Assembly (NCBI GenBank): GCA_004322535.1
Contig: SCUZ01000048.1
Span: 26,709 to 90,708, forward strand
Origin: Rugosibacter sp.
GTDB taxonomy: Bacteria; Pseudomonadota; Gammaproteobacteria; Burkholderiales; Rhodocyclaceae
Direction of reading: 5' to 3'
Length of the DNA stretch: 64,000 bases
Part shown: piece by piece, positions 17,521 to 26,075 of the stretch
How positions within the stretch are numbered: position 1 is the stretch's first letter
How the letters are laid out: the number at the start of each line of letters is the position of its first letter
Program-made: the position numbers and the translations under genes
Notes under the pieces: model-generated
Told to the model about the DNA's origin: nothing
The model's database searches: none
The model's input: the letters and a program-made list of their open reading frames with translations, nothing else

Positions 17521-20500
17521 TCATTTGTTAACAGATATCAGTATTTTTTCATGCCACCAAAGATAGACGACGGGAATGACGATCAATGACAGAAAGGGCG
17601 CTGTCACCATTCCGCCTATCAGGGGAGCCGCGATCCGTTTCATCACATCTGCTCCGATTGCCTGTCCGTACATCATCGGGAGTAGTCCCGCCATGATTAC
17701 GGAAACCGTCATCATTTTGGGGCGTAGTCTGAGTACTGCCCCCTGAACAATCGCCTCCCTGAGCATTTGTGGGCTGGTCAGTCGTCCAGCCTCGCGGAAT
17801 GATTCGATCATTTTGTCGAGATAGAGCATCATCACCACACCGAACTCCGTGGCCACGCCAGCCAGCGCGATAAATCCCACGATAACCGCCACCGAAACCG
17901 GGTAGCCGAGCAGATAAACGAACCATATTCCCCCGACCAGTGAAAACGGCAGGCACAACAATACCAGCGACACTTTCGCAAAATCCCTGAAATGCAGATA
18001 GAGCAGGGCGCAAACCAGCAGTAATGTGAGCGGAATTATCCAGTAGAGGCGAGCCTTGGCATGTTCAAGTTGGGCATGCTGGCCTGCCCACGCAATTGCA
18101 TAACCGGGTTTTGGTTTGACCGATTTCTTGATCTGGTTTTGGGCTTCTTCGACATAACTGCCCATGTCGCGGTTTTCGGTATTGATGTAAACATAACCGA
18201 CGAGCCTTCCGTTTTCACTCTTGATTTCGATCGGGCCATCGTGAATACCGATGCTCGCCAGATTGCCCAAAGGAATGCTTTCCCCGCTGGGCATCGTTAC
18301 CCTGCTTTTTGACAACGCCCCGACGGAATCCCGAAATGATCTCATGTAGCGCAGATTGATCGGGAAGCGTTCACGTCCCATGGCCATCGTGGAGATATTT
18401 TCCCCGCCAACCGCGCTTTCGATAAGGCGCTCGACATCCGCCACCGTGACGCCATACCGTGCCGCCTTTTCCCGGTCAACCTCGATGTCGAGATAATGCC
18501 CTCCTTCAATACGCTCGGCAAACACGCTGCGGGTTCCCTGAACTTTCCGCAGCACGGTTTCAATTTCTTGCGCCAGTTCGGAAATTCCTTTCGAATCGGG
18601 CCCGGTAATCTTGATTCCCAGCGGAGTGCGAATGCCCGTGGACAGCATGTCGATCCGCGTGCGTATGGGATAGCCCCATGAATTGGTCAGGCCAGGCAGG
18701 CTGACTGTCCGATCAAGCTTTTTGATGAGATCGTCGATGCTTTCTCCTGCGGGCCATGCGCTCTGCGGCTTCAGACGGATCACCGTTTCAAACATCGAGA
18801 GCGGGGCGGGGTCAAGCGCCGTATCCGCCTTTCCTGCCTTGCCATAAACACTTTCAACTTCAGGCATCTGGCGAATCAGGCGGTTCGTGATTTGTAATAT
18901 GTTGGCCGCTTCGTCTATGGAAATCCCCGGCAAGGTGGTTGGCATGTAGAGCAGATCGCCTTCATACAACGGCGGCATGAACTCGCCCCCGATTTTGCTT
19001 GCGGGCCAGAGCGCGCTCAGCAGTAAAGCGATGACAAAAATCCCCAGAGCCGTCTTGTGTCTAAAACCATAGTTCAACAACGGTTGATATACCGCCTGCA
19101 TCATCCGGTTAAGCGGATTCTGTTTTTCCTCTTTGATTTTCCCCCTGACCAGATAACCCATCAAAACCGGTGTCAGCGTAATCGCCAGAAGGGCGGCAGC
19201 GGCCATGGCGTAAGTTTTGGTATAGGCGAGGGGCGAGAAAAGCTTTCCTTCCTGTCCTGTGAGCGCGAATACGGGAAGAAAGGAAACCGTAATGATGAGA
19301 AGCGAGAAGAACAGCGCAGGGCCGACTTCATATGCACTTTCCCTGGCGACCTGCCAGTAATCCGCTTTCTCGCCGAGACGTTCAAGGTGCTTGTGCATGT
19401 TTTCGATCATGACGATCGCCGCATCGATCATCGCCCCGATGGCAATCGCAATCCCGCCCAGGGACATGATGTTGGCTGTTACTCCTTGTACGTTCATGAT
19501 CGCAAGAGCAATCAGAATGCCGACTGGCAGAGTCATGATGGCAACCAGCGAAGAGCGGAGATGCAACAGAAAGACAAGACATACCAGTGCAATCACAACT
19601 GACTCTTCGATCAGTTTTCTCTGCAAGGTATCAACTGCATTCCGAATCAAGCCAGAACGGTCATAGGTCACGACGATTTCGACGCCGGGAGGCAATCCGG
19701 ACTTGATCTCTTCGAGATGCTTCTTGACTTTCGCTATGGTGTCCAGTGCATTGGCGCCATGGCGCATCACGACAATGCCGCCAGTCGCCTCCCCTTCGCC
19801 ATCGAGGTCGGTCACGCCTCTTCTTGGTTCTGGCCCGATGCCGATATGCGCGATATCACGCAAAAAAACTGGTGTGCCGGTGCGGTCGAGTGAAACCGGA
19901 ATTTTGCCAAAATCAGCCAGCGACCTGAGATAGCCCTTGTTGCGCACCATGAATTCGGAACGCCCCATTTCGATTACGGATCCGCCACTTGATGAGTTAC
20001 TTTCACGCACGGCTTTTGCCACCTGTTCCATGGTGAGACGATAGGCGGCTAGGCGGTTGGGATCGATTTCTATCTGGAATTGCCGCACCGCACCGCCAAC
20101 GCTTGCCACTTCCGCCACACCCGGCAAGCTTTGCAATTCGTATTTCAGGTAGTAATCCTGTATGGCGCGCAGTTGATCCTGATCGTAATGATGGTTGCGA
20201 TCAATCAGCGCATATTGAAAGACCCAGCCTGTCCCGGAGGCATCGGGTCCCAGTGTTGGCAGCACATTGGGTGGCAGGCGCGGGGCGATCTGACTCAAAT
20301 ACTCCAGAACGCGTGAGCGTGCCCAGTAAGGATCCGTTCCATCCTTGAAAATGACATAGATGTAGGACTCGCCGTACATCGAAAACCCACGTACGGCTGT
20401 CGAACCTGGAATCGAGAGAAATGCGGAGGTCAGCGGGTAGGTGACCTGATCTTCGACAATATCCGGAGACTGCCCCGGATAGACAGTTTTGACGATCACC

Positions 20501-20655
20501 TGGGTATCGGAAAGATCGGGAATGGCGTCGATCGTCATCACGGTCAACGAATGGGCGCCCCATAACGCCAGCCCGAGCGAAAAAAACAAAATGAACAGTC
20601 GATTGCGCAAAGACCAGTCAATAATCCGGTTAATCAGAAAGCCATCATTCGGCAT
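17521..20655 (-). CDS. cusA: Cu(I)/Ag(I) efflux RND pump
   Basis: 1044 residues, the normal size for heavy-metal RND transporters. TM1 (LFILFFSLGLALWGAHSL) is followed by the substrate-domain motif DAIPDLSDTQVIV. The TM4 proton relay is AIAIGAMIDAAIVMIENM. The HME hallmark GGEFMPPLYEGDLLYMPTT and several methionines in the pore region fit monovalent copper or silver. It pumps from periplasm or cytoplasm through a tripartite complex. The gene overlaps cusB by 11 bp. No CusC outer-membrane channel or CusF chaperone is encoded next to it, so a TolC-like partner elsewhere is implied. Confidence 0.92.
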   Translation of the reverse strand: MPNDGFLINRIIDWSLRNRLFILFFSLGLALWGAHSLTVMTIDAIPDLSDTQVIVKTVYPGQSPDIVEDQVTYPLTSAFLSIPGSTAVRGFSMYGESYIYVIFKDGTDPYWARSRVLEYLSQIAPRLPPNVLPTLGPDASGTGWVFQYALIDRNHHYDQDQLRAIQDYYLKYELQSLPGVAEVASVGGAVRQFQIEIDPNRLAAYRLTMEQVAKAVRESNSSSGGSVIEMGRSEFMVRNKGYLRSLADFGKIPVSLDRTGTPVFLRDIAHIGIGPEPRRGVTDLDGEGEATGGIVVMRHGANALDTIAKVKKHLEEIKSGLPPGVEIVVTYDRSGLIRNAVDTLQRKLIEESVVIALVCLVFLLHLRSSLVAIMTLPVGILIALAIMNVQGVTANIMSLGGIAIAIGAMIDAAIVMIENMHKHLERLGEKADYWQVARESAYEVGPALFFSLLIITVSFLPVFALTGQEGKLFSPLAYTKTYAMAAAALLAITLTPVLMGYLVRGKIKEEKQNPLNRMMQAVYQPLLNYGFRHKTALGIFVIALLLSALWPASKIGGEFMPPLYEGDLLYMPTTLPGISIDEAANILQITNRLIRQMPEVESVYGKAGKADTALDPAPLSMFETVIRLKPQSAWPAGESIDDLIKKLDRTVSLPGLTNSWGYPIRTRIDMLSTGIRTPLGIKITGPDSKGISELAQEIETVLRKVQGTRSVFAERIEGGHYLDIEVDREKAARYGVTVADVERLIESAVGGENISTMAMGRERFPINLRYMRSFRDSVGALSKSRVTMPSGESIPLGNLASIGIHDGPIEIKSENGRLVGYVYINTENRDMGSYVEEAQNQIKKSVKPKPGYAIAWAGQHAQLEHAKARLYWIIPLTLLLVCALLYLHFRDFAKVSLVLLCLPFSLVGGIWFVYLLGYPVSVAVIVGFIALAGVATEFGVVMMLYLDKMIESFREAGRLTSPQMLREAIVQGAVLRLRPKMMTVSVIMAGLLPMMYGQAIGADVMKRIAAPLIGGMVTAPFLSLIVIPVVYLWWHEKILISVNK

Positions 20656-21943
20656 CGCGCTTCCCTGACCTCATGCGTTCAACGGCGGCACTCATGGATG
20701 CCGCCGAATCGAGCAGAAACTGGCCGTTGACCGCGACTTCAGCATCCTCATGCAAACCATCGACAATTTCGACCCAATCTTCGCTTTCTATCCCGGTTTC
20801 GATGCGAACAGGAAGGAAATGTCCATCACCTCTGGACAGGATCACCATGTCTCCCTGCCCGGTCTTTATGACTGCCGAACGGGGAAGTGCGAGTGCCTCA
20901 TGGGGATGTCCATGGATTTTGACATCGACGAAACTGCCTGGACGCAAATGCAGCCTGGTATTGTCAATTGCAACTCTGGCACTGACCTTGTTATTTTCGG
21001 CAAGGGGGTTGAGAAACTCGATCCTGGTTTTGATTGTCCGGCCGTCGGGGGTGGTTATGGTTGCTTCATCCCCGTTTTTCACATGGCTGATTTGATCTGG
21101 GTACAACATGATATTAATCCATGCCGTGGAGATATTGGCCACGGTAAACAGAGGGGCGGCAGGCGTAACGAAGCTGCCTTCCCGTGCACCGATCTGCGTC
21201 ACGACGCCAGACTGTCCAGCTAATATTTGGACTACTTCGATGGCTTTTTTGTCATCCTCAAGCTTGCGAAGGGTTTCGATACTGATATCCGTGTGAAGGA
21301 ATTTCGTCCTTTCACTGGAAAGTTCCTGTAACAGATTCATTGCGTATTCATTTTCCTGCAATGAAATGTCACCTATGGTTTGCAAAATTTGATTGCGTCT
21401 CGCCACAAATCTCAAATATTCCTTTTGCCGGGTAATCAGGTCAGGCGAATAAATCTCGTAGATTACTTGCCCCTTCCTGATTACTTGCCCAATGGAATGG
21501 ATATACAACTTCTTGATCCAGCCCTCAAATTTAGTATGGACGTTATAAAGTGTACTTTCGTCAACCGTTACGTTGCCATAAGTCTGAACTTCCTCATCAA
21601 GATGAATTTTCCTTACGTTCGCCAGTCTGACGCCCAGTTTCTGGATGGATGCACTATCGACTTGAATACCATGATCGTGGGCCGCATGCTTTCCCGATTC
21701 GACCAGATTCATGCCGCAAATTGGACACGTTCCGGGGTGACTTTGCATGATTTCAGAATGCATCGGACAAACCCAGATGTTTTCCTGCTTCGTTTCGTTG
21801 ATGCCGGATAAGGATAATGCAGTAATTTTAGGTGATGGGTTTCGGGCATCAAGCCACGGAATCAAAATATCCTGATTAAATAAGTACGAGGCCAGAATAA
21901 TGACGCCCAACAGCACGAGGCCTGCTGCTTTTTTCTTCGTCAT
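20645..21943 (-). CDS. cusB: Cu/Ag efflux RND periplasmic adaptor
   Basis: About 432 residues from the ATG at 21943 (a GTG 9 bases upstream is possible). An N-terminal membrane anchor or signal (AAGLVLLGVIILASYLF) precedes a metal-binding stretch with CPMHSEIM and CPICGMNL near residues 60-80, the heavy-metal-binding domain common in CusB. Lipoyl/barrel-sandwich and beta-barrel segments follow (LYIHSIGQVIRKGQVIYEIY, VASAPLFTV-like repeats). The membrane-fusion protein links CusA to an outer-membrane channel and passes copper to the pump. It lies 80 bp downstream of nirK on the same strand and may be part of that transcript. Confidence 0.9.
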   Translation of the reverse strand: MTKKKAAGLVLLGVIILASYLFNQDILIPWLDARNPSPKITALSLSGINETKQENIWVCPMHSEIMQSHPGTCPICGMNLVESGKHAAHDHGIQVDSASIQKLGVRLANVRKIHLDEEVQTYGNVTVDESTLYNVHTKFEGWIKKLYIHSIGQVIRKGQVIYEIYSPDLITRQKEYLRFVARRNQILQTIGDISLQENEYAMNLLQELSSERTKFLHTDISIETLRKLEDDKKAIEVVQILAGQSGVVTQIGAREGSFVTPAAPLFTVANISTAWINIMLYPDQISHVKNGDEATITTPDGRTIKTRIEFLNPLAENNKVSARVAIDNTRLHLRPGSFVDVKIHGHPHEALALPRSAVIKTGQGDMVILSRGDGHFLPVRIETGIESEDWVEIVDGLHEDAEVAVNGQFLLDSAASMSAAVERMRSGKRDAE

Positions 21944-22023
21944 GTTTGTCACTCAGTTTCTTGCTGCAAAGAGTTAAAAAGAGGGGAGGCATGTGTTTCC
22001 CCTCAAGTACCACAACGACAGCT

Positions 22024-22968
22024 TTACCTGATGAGAATCATCTCGCCGCGCCCCAATTTTGGATCGGCATCAGGTTTGTTCATCAGGACGGTGATGGCAC
22101 CGCGCAAAGCCGCCCCCATCGAATGATCAACGATCGCCACATTGGTTGGGCGGTCAGCCGGCGAAACGATGTCGAATGTATCGCCCTCGGCCACTGCCAC
22201 GTTGTATGTCTGAATTCCGTACAACGTATTCCTCGGATTACCGTTGATGTAGACGCGATCCCAGATTCCTGCGATAGGATGCAGAGCGACCGGATTATTG
22301 ATGTTGGCATTTACAAAGAAAATACGCACACGCTCACCCGGTTTGGATTCCAGCACTTTTGTTGCATTGGGGTCATGCACAGGGCTGTAATTGAACATCT
22401 TGCCGTTGATGAGCGAACCTTTCCAGTCCTTATTTTCCAGTAAGGCAGAGACGGTCTCGGTGTCAGGAAAAAATTGTTGTTGAATCAGGACATACTCACG
22501 GTCAGCCTTGGGATAGTTCTTCTTGTCTTTGGGTTCGACGATGATGATTCCGTACATGCCCTTGGCAATATGCTGAACCATGGGGCTTGCACCACAGTGA
22601 TACATGAAGACACCCGGAACCTTCGCTTCAAACTTGAAGTGTTTGGTATTGCCGGGCTTGACCTCGCTGAATTCATTTAACACGTCAACCTGGGCGGCAT
22701 GGAAGTCCATCGCATGCGAGTTTTTGTTTTCCGCTGGATTGATCAACGTAAAATCAACGACGTCACCCTCATTCACGCGGACAGGTTTGCCAGGTATGGC
22801 GCCATCATAAGTCCATGTCGCCATGGTAATGTCACCTTTGTTGTTAACGGCCAAATCAACCTCCCTGGCTGTCATGGTGACTTCAACGGTTTTTGCAAAA
22901 ACCTGCTGTGTGGAAAAAAGTGCAGCGGTCGCCATTACTGTAATAGCTGTTTTCTTGAAAGAATGCAT
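22024..22968 (-). CDS. nirK: Copper-containing nitrite reductase (NO-forming)
   Basis: 314 residues from MHSFKKTAITVM; GAGGAAATAATC before the ATG decides this start over one 45 bases upstream. A signal peptide ends near VFA. Copper ligands are all visible: HAMDFH (type 1 His, catalytic Asp, type 2 His), YHCGASPMVQH with the later GM (type 2 His, type 1 Cys, His, Met), ALHPIAG (catalytic His) and VDHSMG (type 2 His). The short Cys-to-His spacing resembles NirK of ammonia oxidisers. It reduces nitrite to NO in the periplasm with electrons from a cytochrome or blue copper protein. It is the last gene of the ncgABC-nirK series. Confidence 0.92.
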   Translation of the reverse strand: MHSFKKTAITVMATAALFSTQQVFAKTVEVTMTAREVDLAVNNKGDITMATWTYDGAIPGKPVRVNEGDVVDFTLINPAENKNSHAMDFHAAQVDVLNEFSEVKPGNTKHFKFEAKVPGVFMYHCGASPMVQHIAKGMYGIIIVEPKDKKNYPKADREYVLIQQQFFPDTETVSALLENKDWKGSLINGKMFNYSPVHDPNATKVLESKPGERVRIFFVNANINNPVALHPIAGIWDRVYINGNPRNTLYGIQTYNVAVAEGDTFDIVSPADRPTNVAIVDHSMGAALRGAITVLMNKPDADPKLGRGEMILIR

Positions 22969-23044
22969 GATTATTTCCTCTTTAAAATTAAAGTTGACTG
23001 AAAACACCCTCATTACGTTATTACTTCATCTGCTTTTGCTGCTA

Positions 23045-23398
23045 TCAGGAACCGAATTTGCACTTGCATAACACGCGCAGGTGCTGCACCAGATCCTGGA
23101 TTTCTTCATCGCTTAAAGTTCCATCCCATGGCGGCATCAAGATGGATTTATCAATGGACGCTCCTCCTTCCTTGATTGCCTTGAATAGCGTTGCATCCGA
23201 GCGGCCGGACATCGACTTCGCGTCGGTATGGTCACGTGGCACAACCGGCATATCCTTGACGTTTACGCCATCTCCCTTTCCATCGCTGCCGTGACACTGG
23301 ACGCAATAGGCCTTGTAGTTGTCGGCAGCGGCTTCCTTGGCTTGGATTTGTATGCAGCAAGTCGCCAGTAAAACCAGTAACAAAAATCTATTTGGCAT
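23045..23398 (-). CDS. ncgC: Monohaem cytochrome c (NcgC-like)
   Basis: 117 residues with a signal peptide ending near residue 20 (QIQA) and one haem c site, CVQCH at 32-36. LMPPW near residue 88 supplies the likely axial methionine. The fold is a small class I cytochrome. It overlaps the di-haem cytochrome gene by 11 bp and lies 76 bp before nirK. In Nitrosomonas the corresponding ncgC belongs to the NsrR-controlled ncgABC-nirK operon, needed for nitrite tolerance and NirK function. A role as electron carrier to NirK or from NcgA is inferred. Confidence 0.8.
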   Translation of the reverse strand: MPNRFLLLVLLATCCIQIQAKEAAADNYKAYCVQCHGSDGKGDGVNVKDMPVVPRDHTDAKSMSGRSDATLFKAIKEGGASIDKSILMPPWDGTLSDEEIQDLVQHLRVLCKCKFGS

Positions 23399-24074
23399 TT
23401 TCAGTCTCCTTGCTTAGTATTTTTAGATAATTCACCATCTTCTGGATATTGATGTCCGACAAGTGTTTATTCGGCATCCACGATTTGGGCTCCCAGGCTT
23501 GGGGACTCCGAATGTAGCTCGCCATGTATTCCGGCTGCAGACGCTTGGCTGCCGTGTAAACTTCAGGTCCCGAAAGACCGCCATATTCAGGTTCGATCAG
23601 ATGGCATGCCATGCAGCCCAGGAATTTATTGAAAGCCATTTCACCCATCTGTTTGGATATCGCTCCAGTCTCGTTTTTTTCTTTGACAATCAGGTCGTCG
23701 TGCGGCTTCAACTGCATCAGTTCGGCTGCAACCGAAGAGGCGTCGGCCTTGGAAAGTGCGACATGCTCCTTGAATGTTGAAACATCAATCTCATCGCTTT
23801 TCGCCCCAGCTTTGATGTGGTTGCCGTAATACATCCCCGCCGGGCGTATCCGCTGGGGTTTTTGCAACCAGGACACCAGCCACTCCTGTCGGTACTTGTT
23901 GCCGGCATAAAACAGGTCCGGGCCTTTTTTCTCGAATGCTTCTTTCAAAGTCTGTGCCGCTGGTCCGGTGATGTTGTGACATGTGGAACATTCGTTCTGG
24001 AGTCTCCCGCCTTCAGCAAAACCAGTTCCGGAAAATCCAAGCAGGATTAGAATTGCAAAGATCGTTTTTCTCAT
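23388..24074 (-). CDS. ncgB: Dihaem cytochrome c (NcgB-like)
   Basis: 228 residues, signal peptide to about residue 20, and two haem sites: CSTCH at 29-33 and CMACH at 153-157. The segment WLQKPQRIRPAGMYY and the C-terminal SWMPNKHLSD provide candidate methionine ligands. The start has a clear AGGAG site. The gene lies between the multicopper oxidase and the monohaem cytochrome in the order known for ncgABC of Nitrosomonas. It probably moves electrons in the periplasm between quinol/cytochrome pools and the copper enzymes encoded beside it. Confidence 0.8.
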   Translation of the reverse strand: MRKTIFAILILLGFSGTGFAEGGRLQNECSTCHNITGPAAQTLKEAFEKKGPDLFYAGNKYRQEWLVSWLQKPQRIRPAGMYYGNHIKAGAKSDEIDVSTFKEHVALSKADASSVAAELMQLKPHDDLIVKEKNETGAISKQMGEMAFNKFLGCMACHLIEPEYGGLSGPEVYTAAKRLQPEYMASYIRSPQAWEPKSWMPNKHLSDINIQKMVNYLKILSKETENAK

Positions 24075-24108
24075 TTTCGTCTCCTCTTTTTCATGATTTG
24101 ATTTATGC

Positions 24109-25161
24109 CTACCTTCTCCTTCTTCCTTGTTCGACGGGTTTCCCCATAAACTGTGCGCTATTAAAAAGCCCGTACCCTTGCGTCAGCGACACGCTGTAAT
24201 AGAAGTTAGGATCGTAAGTTTTGTTTTTCCAGGCATACCAATTACCCACCTTGATACCCTCATACTCGAAAACGAGCATCGGCCCGCCCATCGAGGCGCC
24301 ATTGTTTGACATATGTTTATCCACATGGTCATGCATCACGAAATATCCGGAATTTTTCATTTCCACGATCACGTCATAACGTTCTCCCGGTCCCACCGGG
24401 ACAGTATCGACGTAGTAGGGGCTGGCAAGCGGGTAACCGTCCTTGTGGGTGATCAACATGTCATGCCCATGCATGTGCATCTGGTGTATTTCATCGCCTG
24501 CACCGTAAAGACGCATTCGCAATACATCCCCCTTCTTGACTCTGATCGGTTGGGTTAAGGGGAAAGATTTTGCGTTCACGGAAAAGTAGTCGGATACATC
24601 CTGCGGCGTTCCACCTTTGCCATAGACTCCGGCGTAGGGTGATTCCCAGGTACTCAACATCAATATGGCGTCCTTGGTGACTTTCTTCTCCAGTGCGCTT
24701 GGCGTTTTTGGATCGACGATCAGCGGCCCCCACATCCCGCGTATCGCTACATGCTCCCAGACATCGACATGGCAGTGGTACCACAAGCTGCCAGGACGAT
24801 CAGCATTGAACTTATAGACAAAGGATTCGCCGGGCTGAATCGCTTCTTGCGTAACGTCTGGCACTCCGTCCATTTGCCAGCTGCCAATCTGGTTAATGCC
24901 GTGCCAGTGAATGCTATGGGGAAGGGACGTGTTATTGGTCACATGCACGGTTACGTCATCACCTTCCTTGACGTGGATGAGCGGCCCCGGAACCTGTCCA
25001 TTGAAAGCGAATACCTTATTGGTAAAACCCGGCGCTACCTCGATCGAAACTTCGTCGATGGTCAGACTGAATTCGCGTTGCGCAGCCCAAGTCAAGGTGG
25101 GCAACAACATAAAAAAGAAGAGGGAAATCACTTTGTGAATCTTTGTAGCGAAGATATTCAT
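24109..25161 (-). CDS. ncgA: Two-domain multicopper oxidase (NcgA-like)
   Basis: 350 residues from MNIFATKIHKV, chosen because AAAGGGG precedes this ATG and a signal peptide follows. The copper-binding pairs HWHG, YHCHVDVWEH, HMHGHD and MHDHVDKH are all present, so the type 2/3 cluster and at least one type 1 site are supported. The size fits two-domain 'blue copper oxidases' such as NcgA of Nitrosomonas, and not three-domain laccases. First gene of the ncg operon, with the 49-bp palindrome 120 bp upstream. Its true substrate is unknown; suggestions for homologues include nitrogen-oxide tolerance and Cu(I) oxidation. Confidence 0.82.
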   Translation of the reverse strand: MNIFATKIHKVISLFFFMLLPTLTWAAQREFSLTIDEVSIEVAPGFTNKVFAFNGQVPGPLIHVKEGDDVTVHVTNNTSLPHSIHWHGINQIGSWQMDGVPDVTQEAIQPGESFVYKFNADRPGSLWYHCHVDVWEHVAIRGMWGPLIVDPKTPSALEKKVTKDAILMLSTWESPYAGVYGKGGTPQDVSDYFSVNAKSFPLTQPIRVKKGDVLRMRLYGAGDEIHQMHMHGHDMLITHKDGYPLASPYYVDTVPVGPGERYDVIVEMKNSGYFVMHDHVDKHMSNNGASMGGPMLVFEYEGIKVGNWYAWKNKTYDPNFYYSVSLTQGYGLFNSAQFMGKPVEQGRRRR

Positions 25162-25280
25162 ATAAAACCCCTTTCTTTTGATATTAAAGAAGCGCTGAAC
25201 ACGTAACCGCAAAGCACAGTGGCGAACCAAAATTGAGCCGGAATCGTGACGAGAAAAGTCATTTTCTTTGCAACAGTGAT

Positions 25281-25329
25281 AACTGTAGATATTAATATGT
25301 ATTTTAAATACATATTAATATCTACAGTT
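25281..25329. promoter_or_regulatory. Perfect 49-bp palindrome with central NsrR-type operator
   Basis: Two exactly complementary 24-base arms flank a single central T at 25305. The centre, 25294-25316, reads AATATGTATTT-T-AAATACATATT. This fits the 11-1-11 inverted repeat described for NsrR in enterobacteria (AAG-TGyATTT-n-AAATrCA-CTT). It lies between the divergent nsrR and ncgA genes, so NsrR probably represses both until nitric oxide damages its iron-sulfur cluster. The outer part (AACTGTAGATATT and its mirror) goes beyond the known operator length and may bind a second dimer. Confidence 0.8.
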
Positions 25330-25360
25330 TAAATGTCAAGTACTTTTTATAATGATCCGC

Positions 25361-25819
25361 ATGCAACTTACCAGCTTTACAGATTACGGCCTGCGTAGCC
25401 TTATGTATTTAGCGGCCTGCCCAGACAGACTTTCCAGCGTCAAGGAAATATCCGACTACTATGGCATTTCGCGCAATCATCTGGTCAAGGTGGTGCATCG
25501 GCTTGCGCAGCTAGGCTATATCGAAACCAGCAAAGGAAAAGGTGGTGGTATCCGGCTGGCATACGATGCCCAAAAGCTACAGTTGGGAAATTTGGTAAAA
25601 GCGCTAGAGCCGAGCATGGGCATAGCAGAATGCTTTAACCGTGAAACCAACACTTGCAAGATAACTGACAACTGCCAACTCAAACACTGTCTTTATGAGG
25701 CTAGTCAGGCTTTTATCGATGTTTTGAATAGATCTACTCTGGCAGATATTGTGAAAAATAAAGCCTTGTTCCCTGAGCGGCCTCATAATGAATCCCGGAT
25801 GAAGAATCTGCTGTCTTGA
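25361..25819 (+). CDS. nsrR: Nitric-oxide-sensing Rrf2-family repressor
   Basis: 152 residues from MQLTSFTDYGLRSLMYLA, the standard NsrR N-terminus (an ATG 9 bases upstream is less likely). The winged helix contains ISRNHLVKVVHRL and the wing GKGGGIRLA. Three cysteines, ECFNRETNTC and KITDNC, give the iron-sulfur cluster ligands that react with NO. A TATAAT hexamer at 25348-25353 ends 7 bases before the ATG, so the message may have little or no leader. Divergent from ncgA, as expected for a local regulator. Its operator is probably the palindrome at 25281-25329. Confidence 0.92.
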   Translation: MQLTSFTDYGLRSLMYLAACPDRLSSVKEISDYYGISRNHLVKVVHRLAQLGYIETSKGKGGGIRLAYDAQKLQLGNLVKALEPSMGIAECFNRETNTCKITDNCQLKHCLYEASQAFIDVLNRSTLADIVKNKALFPERPHNESRMKNLLS

Positions 25820-25889
25820 TAGCCAGCACGGTACCATCATGATCATTTTGCGCGGATTATTGTGTCGTTGCGCTGATTCTTGTGACAAT

Positions 25890-25941
25890 TAATTATGTCG
25901 TCAAATTTTATGAGGCTGATTTGGAAAATACGACATAATTA
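25890..25941. repeat. Inverted repeat upstream of the aldehyde dehydrogenase
   Basis: TAATTATGTCGT at 25890-25901 is mirrored by ACGACATAATTA at 25930-25941, with 28 bases between the arms. The spacing suits two inverted protein-binding half sites better than a terminator. It is the only clear structure in the 256-bp nsrR-to-aldehyde-dehydrogenase gap. Confidence 0.5.
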
Positions 25942-26075
25942 TTTGACTTGCCCGCTCAAGAAACCGGGAGCTGCATAGTCCGCAAGGTGTCAGGTTTCTA
26001 GCACAGCCAGACGTAGCGGGTTCTTAGTTCCCATCTGAGACGTTTTAGCTGTCAAATATAAATAAGGAGACTCAA

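Noticed and set aside
19057..19602. Open frame of 181 codons on the plus strand opposite cusA
   Set aside because: It is a shadow of cusA, has no recognisable domain, and its residues follow the complement of the pump's codons.
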